A DNA stretch of 64,000 bases from DATLED01 sp046597375 (GTDB lineage: Bacteria; Actinomycetota; Acidimicrobiia; Acidimicrobiales; CADCTF01), in the NCBI GenBank assembly GCA_046597375.1, contig JBKJKM010000174.1:16809-80808 (forward strand), in the 5' to 3' direction. Made by a program: the position numbers and the translations under genes. The notes beneath the pieces were generated by a model that worked only from the letters and a program-made list of their open reading frames with translations, was not told the DNA's origin and did no database searches. This document shows positions 15,930 through 23,444 of the stretch, piece after piece; positions within the stretch are counted from its first letter, which is position 1, and each line of letters starts with the position of its first letter.

Positions 15930-16913
15930 TCAGAGCGGGCCGGGCTGCAGGCCGAGCAGCACCTGGCGGAACTCACCGGAGCCCTGCCCGCTGGAGATCG
16001 TGCCGCTCACCTCCACGTCGAGGCCGTGCCTCGGGGAGAAAAGTGCCACCGCCGTGGACTCACCGGACGCGCCGGCGCCGGAGAGCTTCTCGACGCGCCG
16101 GATGGCCCAGACATCGATGACCTGGCCGTCGATGCGAACCCGCCGGAGGCCGATGACCTCGGCCCGTACCGATCGCGAGAGCGGGATCGGTGTCGGCGCC
16201 ACGCCGCTGACGGCGCAGCTGCTCTCGGACGACCAGCTCGCACCGGGCCGAAGCGGGAACTGCAGATCGACGACGTCGGGTTCCCAATCGCAGTCGCCTC
16301 TCGACTCGCCGAACGTGAACGTCGTGCGGAGCGTGCGGACACCGTCAGGTCGCCAGGCAACCTCACTCGTACTCGTGAGACGTCCGCCGGCGGTGGTGAC
16401 GCTCAGGCGGACCTCGTCGCCACTGCGGCCCCGCTCCTCGACCCGCAACGTCGTGTCCTCTTCGCCACGCTCGCCGGCGCCGGCGCCGGAGGTGCGATAG
16501 CGGTACACGCCCGATCTCGGCGGGCTGGCCGGGCCGGGGTCGACAGGCTCGCCGAGGTCCTCGAGCGGCGCCGTCGTCGGCGCCTCGGTGCCAGGCGCGG
16601 CCGCCGCACCCGGTGCGGCTGCGCCCGTCGGCGTCGTCGTCGCGTCGGCTCCGACCCCCGTGGTCGTCGGGGCCGCAACCGCGCCTCTCGAAACCGAGTC
16701 GTTCGGCTGCAGACCCTCAGCTCCTGGGATCGTCACCTCTTCGCCGTCGCCGGGCGAAGGGACGGATGTTGCGCCGAGCTGATCCGTGGCGACGACGCCC
16801 TCGGTCGGGCCCCGATCGTCGCCGACCACCGGCAGGGCGACGATCGCCACCATCGCCAGGATCGATGTCATGGCCCAGAGCAGGCGACGAAGCAGCTGAT
16901 GATGGTGCGCCAT
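15930..16913 (-). CDS. Secreted or membrane-anchored protein with Thr/Pro/Ala linker
   Basis: 327 residues. An N-terminal hydrophobic segment (about 12-30) acts as signal or anchor; then comes a low-complexity stretch rich in Thr, Pro, Ala and Gly to about residue 130. The C-terminal 190 residues form a beta-rich domain (SGVYRYRTSG ... GTISSGQGSGEF) with a likely disulfide pair (Cys in RGDCDWEP and ESSCAVSG). The function is unknown. Nine bases separate it from the upstream CsbD-like gene, so they form one operon. Confidence 0.65.
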   Translation of the reverse strand: MAHHHQLLRRLLWAMTSILAMVAIVALPVVGDDRGPTEGVVATDQLGATSVPSPGDGEEVTIPGAEGLQPNDSVSRGAVAAPTTTGVGADATTTPTGAAAPGAAAAPGTEAPTTAPLEDLGEPVDPGPASPPRSGVYRYRTSGAGAGERGEEDTTLRVEERGRSGDEVRLSVTTAGGRLTSTSEVAWRPDGVRTLRTTFTFGESRGDCDWEPDVVDLQFPLRPGASWSSESSCAVSGVAPTPIPLSRSVRAEVIGLRRVRIDGQVIDVWAIRRVEKLSGAGASGESTAVALFSPRHGLDVEVSGTISSGQGSGEFRQVLLGLQPGPL

Positions 16914-16922
16914 GGCGAGAGG

Positions 16923-17129
16923 CTACGAGTTGGTGACGCCCTTGTCGCCGTGCTCGATGCGAATCTGCTCCTCGACCTCTTCCGGCGTCTCGGCTTCGCT
17001 TTCCGCCCGACCCTCGGCCTCGACGCTGCGATCGCCGGTCGCCCACCCGGTGACTTCCTTGACCTTCGCCTTGAACGACTGGTCGTCGCCACCCTTGGGC
17101 ACTGCGTTCTCGTTTGCTTCTTCGGTCAT
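16923..17129 (-). CDS. CsbD-like small stress protein
   Basis: 68 residues, highly charged. Its centre, KAKVKEVTGWATGDRSVEAEGRAE, matches the CsbD-like repeat; in that family small proteins are made under general stress and have unknown biochemical function. The ATG follows TAGGAA by 6 nt. It leads a two-gene operon with the secreted protein, divergent from the acyl-CoA dehydrogenase. Confidence 0.6.
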   Translation of the reverse strand: MTEEANENAVPKGGDDQSFKAKVKEVTGWATGDRSVEAEGRAESEAETPEEVEEQIRIEHGDKGVTNS

Positions 17130-17208
17130 GTGCGGTTCCTACCCCGAGACGACGTGGAATGACCGCTCGGGCTGGCGCCGTTCGTCCCACCGCCCGTAAC
17201 TTCGGCCC

Positions 17209-18438
17209 ATGATCGAGTGGTCCGACGAGCAACTGATGATCCGCGACGCCATCCGGCAGTTCGTGGACAAAGAGATCAAGCCTCACGTCGAGGAACTGGA
17301 GCACGGCGACCTCCCGCCGTACGCCATCCTCAAGAAGCTCTTCTCGACCTTTGGCATGGACGCCATGGCCAAAGCCGGTTTCGAGAAGACGATCGCCCGC
17401 GAGAAGGCGATCGCGGCTGGCGAACCCGTCGAGGAGCGCGGCGGGCGAGGCGGCGACGGGGGCGGCGGCATGACGCTGATCCCGATCATCGAGCTGTGCC
17501 GCTACTGCCCCGGCATGGTGACGGCCATGGGGGTGTCGATGGGCCTCACGGCCAGCGCCATCATGAGTCGAGGAACGACGCGCCAAAAGGAGCGCTGGGC
17601 CCTCGACCTCCTCACCTTCGACAAGGTCGGCGCATGGGCCATCACCGAGCCCGACTCGGGCAGCGACGCCTTTGGATCGATGAAGTCCACGGCCAAGCGC
17701 GACGGCGACGAGTACCTGCTGAACGGTTCGAAGACGTTCATCACGAACGGGCCCTACGCCGACACGACGGTGTTCATCTGCAAGCTCGACGAGGGCAACC
17801 CGCCGGCCGAGCGCAAGGTGTTGAGCTTCGTGCTCGACAAGGGGATGCCCGGCTTCGAGCAGTCGAAGCCGTTGCGCAAAATGGGCATGCACTCCTCACC
17901 CACCGGCCAGCTCTTCCTGAGCGACGTGCGCGTCGGCATCGACCGACTCATCGGCGAGTCCGAGGAGGCGGCGGCCAGCGGTGGCCGCAGCGCCGCCAAG
18001 GACACCTTCTCGATGGAGCGGAGCGGCGTGGCGGCCATGGCCCTCGGCATCATCGAGCAGTGCCTCGAGGTCTCGGTGGAGTACGCCAAGAACCGCGTGC
18101 AGTTCGGTCAGCGCATCGGCGACTTCCAGCTCATCCAGCTGAAGCTGGCGAAGATGGAGGTGGCCCGCCTCAACGTGCAGAATCTCGTGTTTCGCAGCAT
18201 GGAAATCGGGGCTGCGGGCAAGGGCCTGAGCCTGGCCGAGGCGTCGGCCATGAAGCTCTACTCGGCCCAGGCCGCCACCGAGGTCGCACTCGAGGCCGTC
18301 CAGCTCTTCGGCGGCAACGGCTACATGGCCGAGTACCAGGTCGAGCAACTCGCTCGCGACGCCAAGGTGCTGCAGATCTACGCCGGCACGGACGAGATCC
18401 AGATCACCCACATCGCCAAGGATCTGCTGAACCGCTGA
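17209..18438 (+). CDS. Acyl-CoA dehydrogenase
   Basis: 409 residues with standard domains: N-terminal helices, the middle beta domain (WAITEPDSGSDAFGSM) and C-terminal helices (FGGNGYMAEYQVEQLARDAK). The usual MCAD base in YEGT is replaced by Ala (YAGTDEIQ), while a Glu is present in SMERSGVAAMALG, the position used by isovaleryl- and long-chain acyl-CoA dehydrogenases. A branched or long-chain substrate is therefore more likely. A Gly-rich insertion (GGRGGDGGGG) lies near residue 80. TAACTT sits 6 nt before the ATG, a leaderless-type promoter. A methyltransferase follows 2 nt after the stop. Confidence 0.9.
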   Translation: MIEWSDEQLMIRDAIRQFVDKEIKPHVEELEHGDLPPYAILKKLFSTFGMDAMAKAGFEKTIAREKAIAAGEPVEERGGRGGDGGGGMTLIPIIELCRYCPGMVTAMGVSMGLTASAIMSRGTTRQKERWALDLLTFDKVGAWAITEPDSGSDAFGSMKSTAKRDGDEYLLNGSKTFITNGPYADTTVFICKLDEGNPPAERKVLSFVLDKGMPGFEQSKPLRKMGMHSSPTGQLFLSDVRVGIDRLIGESEEAAASGGRSAAKDTFSMERSGVAAMALGIIEQCLEVSVEYAKNRVQFGQRIGDFQLIQLKLAKMEVARLNVQNLVFRSMEIGAAGKGLSLAEASAMKLYSAQAATEVALEAVQLFGGNGYMAEYQVEQLARDAKVLQIYAGTDEIQITHIAKDLLNR

Positions 18439-18440
18439 GG

Positions 18441-19337
18441 ATGAGCGAGTCCTGGGACGGAGAGCGGGTCACCCGCTGGATCCGGCAGTCCGAGGGCCTC
18501 GAGCGCCAGCTGGCGCCCGTGTCGGCGGTGCTGTTGGGAGCGGCCGAGCTGCGGCCTGGTGAGGTCGTCCTCGACGTCGGCTGCGGCACCGGGCCGACCA
18601 CGTGGGCCGCCGCCCGCGCCGTCGGCGCCGGCGGACGGGTCTACGGCCTCGACGTGTCCGCCGAGATGCTGGCGGCGGCCGCGAAGGCGCCGGTCGGCGA
18701 CCCGGGCGCCCTGGCGCCGGTCGATTGGATCACGGCGGACGCCGTCACCTGGACTCCCGAGGGTGGCGCATCGTTCGACGTGGTCTTGTCCCGCTTCGGC
18801 GTCATGTTCTTCTCCGACTCGGCGTCCGCCTTCGCCCATCTGGCGGAGGCGACCCGCCCCGGACGCGGCCGGCTGGCCGTCGCGGTCTGGGCCAAGCGCG
18901 ACGAATCCGCACTGTTCGCCGTGCCGCTTCACGCCGCCGTCGGCGCTCTTCGCGCCCGCGGCCTCGACCGCACGACCAGCGGCGTCTCGCTCGACGACTT
19001 CCTGGCTGACGACGAATCTGGGCCGTTCTCACTCCACGACCCGACCTCGCTCACGGATCTGCTGACGAGCGCCGGGTGGGAGGACGTCCGGGTCTCGTTC
19101 CACCTCCTTCCCTTGCTTTTCGCCGGCGGGGTATCGCCCGCGGTCGCCGGACGCGCCGCCCTCGACTTCGGGCCGACCCGCGCCCTTCTCGTCGGCCTCG
19201 ACGACTCGTCCGTTGCGGCGGCCGAGGCTGCCATCGTCGAGGCGTTCGCCGGCAACGTCGACGACGACGGGCAAGTGGTGTTGAGCGGTGCCGTTCGCCT
19301 TGTCACCGCCCTGAGGTCACAAGTCACGTCGCCGTAG
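18441..19337 (+). CDS. SAM-dependent methyltransferase
   Basis: 298 residues. The class I methyltransferase motif I is VVLDVGCGTGPTTWAAARA near residues 43-60, with the acidic end of strand 2 in VYGLDVSAEM and motif IV in FDVVLSRFGVMFF. The substrate is not inferable. It starts 2 nt after the acyl-CoA dehydrogenase stop, so it is translationally linked. A long overlapping frame through the dehydrogenase has no homology and was not used as the N-terminus. Confidence 0.85.
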   Translation: MSESWDGERVTRWIRQSEGLERQLAPVSAVLLGAAELRPGEVVLDVGCGTGPTTWAAARAVGAGGRVYGLDVSAEMLAAAAKAPVGDPGALAPVDWITADAVTWTPEGGASFDVVLSRFGVMFFSDSASAFAHLAEATRPGRGRLAVAVWAKRDESALFAVPLHAAVGALRARGLDRTTSGVSLDDFLADDESGPFSLHDPTSLTDLLTSAGWEDVRVSFHLLPLLFAGGVSPAVAGRAALDFGPTRALLVGLDDSSVAAAEAAIVEAFAGNVDDDGQVVLSGAVRLVTALRSQVTSP

Positions 19338-19365
19338 CGGCCGCGGAGTGAGACGGTTATGTCTC

Positions 19366-20916
19366 ATGACCACGACCGAACAACCTCCCGCCGGAGGAGA
19401 TGCGGCCGGCACCACCGTCGAGGAGAAGCGGTGGTGGATCCTCGGCGTGTTGTGTCTCAGCCTCGTCATCGTCATCGTCGGAAACACCGTGCTGAACGTG
19501 GCCCTTCCGACCCTCGTGCGGGAGCTGCAGGCGACGCAGACCGAGCTTCAGTGGATCGTCGACGCCTACGCGCTCGTCTTCGCCGGACTGCTGCTCACGG
19601 CCGGGGCCCTGGGTGACCGCTTCGGGCGAAAGGGTGCCCTCACCGTCGGCCTCGTCATCTTCGGCGGCGCCTCAGCCGCCAGCGCCTTCGTCGACAGCCC
19701 CGCCGGTCTGATCGCCGGCCGGGCCGTGATGGGCCTCGGCGCGGCGTTCGTCATGCCGGCCACACTGTCGATCCTCACCACGGTGTTCCCGCCACGCGAA
19801 CGGGGTCGCGCCATCGCCATCTGGGCCGGCCTGGCCGGCGCCGGGGCCGCCATCGGTCCCATAGGCAGCGGCTTCCTCCTCGAACACTTCTGGTGGGGTT
19901 CGGTGTTCCTGATGAACCTCCCGATCATCGCCATCGCGTTGATTGCCGGACTGATCCTGGTTCCGTCGTCGAAGGACCCGGACGAGGCACCTCTCGATCC
20001 GATCGGAGCGGGGCTCTCCATCGCCGGCCTGGCCTCGCTGCTCTACGCGATCATCGAGGCACCGAGCCACGGCTGGACGGCGCCCGAGACACTGGCGGCG
20101 TTCGCCGCAGCCGCCGCCCTTCTCAGCACGTTCGCTTGGTGGGAGCTGCGTTCGGCAGCGCCGATGCTGCAGCTCCGTTGGTTCAAGAACCCTGGTTTCA
20201 GCACGGCGAGCGGGGCCATCACCCTCGTGTTCTTCGCCATGTTCGGCACGTTCTTCCTCTTCAGCCAGTACCTCCAGCTCGTGCTTGGCTACGGCACCCT
20301 CGAGGCGGGCTTGCGGATGCTGCCGATGGCTGTCGTGATGATGATCGCGGCCCCCAATAGCGCACGGCTGACCGAGCGCTTCGGACCCAAGCGGGTCGTG
20401 GCGGGCGGGCTGGCCACGGTCGGGCTCGGCCTCACGCTCATGTCCTTCGCCACGGTGGACTCCGGCTACCTCCCGGTGATGATCGCCCTGATGGTGATGT
20501 CGGCTGGCATGGGCTCGTCGATGGCGCCGGCGACGGCCACGATCATGACGTCGCTTCCGATGGGGAAGGCCGGCGTGGGATCGGCGGTCAACGACACGAC
20601 CCGCGAGTTGGGCGGAGCCCTCGGCGTGGCCGTACTCGGCAGCCTGGCGGCGTCGGCCTACTCGCGAGGGGTCGGCGACCTCGCCGCCTCTCTCCCGGCC
20701 GAAGCGGCGGCGGTGGCTCGCACCTCACTCGGTGCCGCCATCGAGGTAGGCCGCCAGATCGGCGGGCCGGCCGGCGAAGTCGTCGTGCGCACCGCCCAGG
20801 TCGCCTACGTCGACGGGATGTCGAACGGGTTACGGGTCGGCGCGATGGTCGTGTTCATCGCCGCCGCCCTCGTCTTCCGGTTCCTCCCGGCGGTGCCGGC
20901 GGCGCACGACGCATGA
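19366..20916 (+). CDS. MFS drug transporter, DHA2 (EmrB/QacA) family
   Basis: 516 residues with about 14 hydrophobic helices. Motif A (GALGDRFGRKGALTVG) follows helix 2, and ETELQWIVDAYAL-type and motif C-like GPIGSGFLLEHFWW segments mark the DHA2 group of proton-driven multidrug efflux pumps. The ATG at 19366 was preferred; a GTG at 19348 in frame would add six residues. No regulator adjoins it, so its inducer is unknown. Confidence 0.88.
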   Translation: MTTTEQPPAGGDAAGTTVEEKRWWILGVLCLSLVIVIVGNTVLNVALPTLVRELQATQTELQWIVDAYALVFAGLLLTAGALGDRFGRKGALTVGLVIFGGASAASAFVDSPAGLIAGRAVMGLGAAFVMPATLSILTTVFPPRERGRAIAIWAGLAGAGAAIGPIGSGFLLEHFWWGSVFLMNLPIIAIALIAGLILVPSSKDPDEAPLDPIGAGLSIAGLASLLYAIIEAPSHGWTAPETLAAFAAAAALLSTFAWWELRSAAPMLQLRWFKNPGFSTASGAITLVFFAMFGTFFLFSQYLQLVLGYGTLEAGLRMLPMAVVMMIAAPNSARLTERFGPKRVVAGGLATVGLGLTLMSFATVDSGYLPVMIALMVMSAGMGSSMAPATATIMTSLPMGKAGVGSAVNDTTRELGGALGVAVLGSLAASAYSRGVGDLAASLPAEAAAVARTSLGAAIEVGRQIGGPAGEVVVRTAQVAYVDGMSNGLRVGAMVVFIAAALVFRFLPAVPAAHDA

Positions 20917-20972
20917 CCGCCGTCATGGCCAGCGTTCGCAGCTGAGGTACCGCCGTCTGGGACGATGGCGTC

Positions 20973-22379
20973 GTGCGACTCGAGCGGGACCGGCGGGGCC
21001 TCTGCACCCTCGTGCCTCTTCTCGCCCTCAGCATCATCGTCCTCGCCCTGGCGCCGGCACGACCGGCGGGCGCCACCATCGCCTCGATCTCGCCGTCATC
21101 GGCGACGGTCCAGCCGGGAAGCAGCATCACCACGACCGTCCGGGTGCAGGCGGCCGGCCTCACGTGCCTCTCCGCCCGACCCTCCACGACCGCCCTCACG
21201 GTCGAACTCGCTCGGGAGTGCGACGACACCTCTTCCTGGTCGTCGTTGCTCACGGTGACCGCCAGCGAGTCGATCACCCCTGGTACGTACTCGGTTCGGG
21301 TCACCGACCAGGAGTCGGGGGACGGTGGCGGGAGGACCTTCACCGTGCGGGTCGGGCCGGAGCCGACGACGGCACCCCCCGTTACAACGACCACGCTGGC
21401 CGCGACCACGACGGTTCCGCCCACCACGACGACGTCTTCGACGACGACCACGCGGCCCGCCACCACCACGGCGCCCAGCACCGTGACGACGTCTGCGGTG
21501 GCGGCCTCCACGACGACGTCGAAGGCTCCACCACCTCCGGGCGGCGGGTTCTTCAACGTCGCTTCGTTGGTGGATGCCGGCGTCCCGGACGAGGGCCTGT
21601 TCCTGCCACTCACGACCGCCGGCTACCTGTCGTGCCTCCCCCTGACCGAAGCGTGCGTGGACGAAGCCTCGGGCGTCGTGCTCGTCCCGGCGCGCACCAC
21701 CGAAGTGGCGTGGCGCGTGGCCGGCCCGGACGAGACGACGGCACCGCGCACCCAACTGCAGGGCCTGCGACCTCTCACGCCGGTCGGTCGAGCACCGACT
21801 GACCCCGGCGCTCAGGACTATGCCCTCCCGGTCCTCGACCTCTCGACCGAGGGGGGACAGCTCCGCACCATCGTGCGCGGCCTCGACGAGCGGGGGCAGT
21901 TGGTCGCTCCCCGAGCCGGACCGACCTTCGCCGTCCCCGTGGCCGAAGGCCCGATGGCGCAGCCGAACGCATCGACGTTCGTGGCGTCGGCCCCGTTTGG
22001 ACGACCGCGCCTCGCCACCAAAGGCCAGTTGACCGAGGCGTCGCCCGTCATCGCACTCTTCGCCGCTACGGAGTTGCAGGTGATCTACGCCCTTCGGCCC
22101 GATCCGACCTGGGGTCTGAACGTCGACCTCCTCCCCCTGCTCGGCGACGGCATCGTGCCCTACCTCGTTCGAGGAGTCGACGGCCCGCCCGGCCTCTATG
22201 TGGCTCGGCCGGAAGGGCTGCGGGTTCCCACCGCCGGCAGCACCCTGGCCACCGAACCGCAGCCCTCCGGTCGATCCGCTGGCGGGATCTCACCGGCGCT
22301 GCTCCTTGCCGGCGCCGTCGGGACCGGCATGCTCGCCACCATCGCCTTGGCTATTCGGCGCCGGCGAGATCCCCACTGA
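20973..22379 (+). CDS. Cell-surface Thr-rich protein with C-terminal anchor helix
   Basis: 468 residues. Signal peptide (about 15-35), then a small Ig-like beta domain (ISPSSATVQPGSSITTTV), a 75-residue Thr/Pro/Ala-rich stalk, a second uncharacterised globular domain of about 230 residues with one Cys pair (LSCLPLTEAC), and a C-terminal helix followed by RRRRDPH. The end resembles a stop-transfer anchor; I found no LPxTG- or LAxTG-type motif before it, so sortase attachment is not supported. It is probably a wall-spanning surface protein. Confidence 0.65.
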   Translation: MRLERDRRGLCTLVPLLALSIIVLALAPARPAGATIASISPSSATVQPGSSITTTVRVQAAGLTCLSARPSTTALTVELARECDDTSSWSSLLTVTASESITPGTYSVRVTDQESGDGGGRTFTVRVGPEPTTAPPVTTTTLAATTTVPPTTTTSSTTTTRPATTTAPSTVTTSAVAASTTTSKAPPPPGGGFFNVASLVDAGVPDEGLFLPLTTAGYLSCLPLTEACVDEASGVVLVPARTTEVAWRVAGPDETTAPRTQLQGLRPLTPVGRAPTDPGAQDYALPVLDLSTEGGQLRTIVRGLDERGQLVAPRAGPTFAVPVAEGPMAQPNASTFVASAPFGRPRLATKGQLTEASPVIALFAATELQVIYALRPDPTWGLNVDLLPLLGDGIVPYLVRGVDGPPGLYVARPEGLRVPTAGSTLATEPQPSGRSAGGISPALLLAGAVGTGMLATIALAIRRRRDPH

Positions 22380-22416
22380 ACCTGAAAGGTGTCGGGCTCC
22401 GTAGGATCCGTCGCAC

Positions 22417-23175
22417 ATGAGCGACGGCATGCAGGCAAAGACGATCTCGATCACGGGACACGGCGGTGACCACATCGAGGCGTACCAGGCCCGCCCCACC
22501 GACGAGGCGCCGGCCCGGGGCGGGGTCGTCGTTATCCATCACATGCCCGGCTACGACCGCGCCACCAAGGAAATTGTTCGCACCTTCGCGGTGTACGGCT
22601 ACGACGCGGTCTGTCCCAACCTGTTCCACCGCTATGCGCCGGGCGCCAAGCCCGGCGATGCCGCGGCGGCAGCGCGCGCCGCCGGCGGCGCACCCGACGA
22701 CCAAGCCATGGGCGACATCGCCGGCGCGGCCGCCCACCTGCGAGCCCTTTCCACCTCGAACGGCAAGGTCGGGGTGATCGGCTACTGCTCCGGCGGCCGG
22801 CAGGCTTGGCTGGCGGCTTGCCTGCTCGACATCGACGCCGCCGTCGATTGCTACGGCGGTCGCGTCGTTGTCTCGGCCGAAGATCTGAGCCCTGAGCGAC
22901 CGACGGCGCCTCTCGACCTGGCTCCCCAGATGCGAGCCCCGTTGCTCGGTCTCTTCGGCGCCGACGACCGCAACCCGTCGCCCGAGCACGTGGCCCGGAT
23001 GGACGCCGAACTGGCGGCGCTCGACAAGCCGTTCGAGTTCTACTCCTACGACGGCGCCGGCCACTCGTTCTTCTCCGTCGATCGACCGAGCTACCACCTC
23101 GACGCATCGAAGGAAGGCTGGAAGCGGATCTGGTCGTGGTTCGGCACCCACCTTTCGACGGACGGAACAGTTTGA
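22417..23175 (+). CDS. Dienelactone hydrolase family protein
   Basis: 252 residues, alpha/beta hydrolase fold. The nucleophile is Cys124 in GYCSGG, the acid Asp183 or 184 in GADDRNPSPEH, and the base His216 in YDGAGHSF, the Cys-Asp-His triad of dienelactone hydrolases. These enzymes open lactones in aromatic ring degradation; the family also has other ester substrates. TAGGAT lies 9 nt before the ATG. Its stop overlaps the next start by 1 nt (TGATG), and it forms an operon with the following two genes. Confidence 0.85.
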   Translation: MSDGMQAKTISITGHGGDHIEAYQARPTDEAPARGGVVVIHHMPGYDRATKEIVRTFAVYGYDAVCPNLFHRYAPGAKPGDAAAAARAAGGAPDDQAMGDIAGAAAHLRALSTSNGKVGVIGYCSGGRQAWLAACLLDIDAAVDCYGGRVVVSAEDLSPERPTAPLDLAPQMRAPLLGLFGADDRNPSPEHVARMDAELAALDKPFEFYSYDGAGHSFFSVDRPSYHLDASKEGWKRIWSWFGTHLSTDGTV

Positions 23176-23444
23176 TGTGCACGTACCTGACCCTCTCGAC
23201 CGACGTGGCCGGGAGCGGGCTGCAGGGAGGCGACGACTGGTTCGGCGTCGAACGCGCCGTCGTGTACTTCGACCACCCACAGGACGCGTCGCTCGAGCAT
23301 GCGCTGTGCGTCGATGTGCGCGGTCGTGACGTGGGCCAGCGCGTCGCCGTCGAGCTCGATGCCTCCTCGGCTCGTCGACTGGCCGAGACGATCCTCGCCG
23401 TCCTCGACGACGCCGAGACCCGCACGCTCGTCGACCCCTCATGA
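23175..23444 (+). CDS. Small DUF6295-like protein
   Basis: 89 residues beginning MCTYLTLSTDVAGSG, with VVYFDHPQDASLEHALCVDV and a C-terminal helix. The pattern resembles the DUF6295 family as I remember it; its function is unknown. It is sandwiched with 1-nt and 4-nt overlaps between the dienelactone hydrolase and the molybdopterin-binding subunit, so it is co-translated with both. Confidence 0.6.
   Translation: MCTYLTLSTDVAGSGLQGGDDWFGVERAVVYFDHPQDASLEHALCVDVRGRDVGQRVAVELDASSARRLAETILAVLDDAETRTLVDPS

Noticed and set aside
17217..18440. N-terminal extension of the methyltransferase frame through the acyl-CoA dehydrogenase gene
   Set aside because: The extension is an Arg/His-rich frame shadow; the methyltransferase domain begins just after 18441.
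20973..22379. Sortase substrate
   Set aside because: No LPxTG or LAxTG motif before the C-terminal helix; only a stop-transfer pattern.
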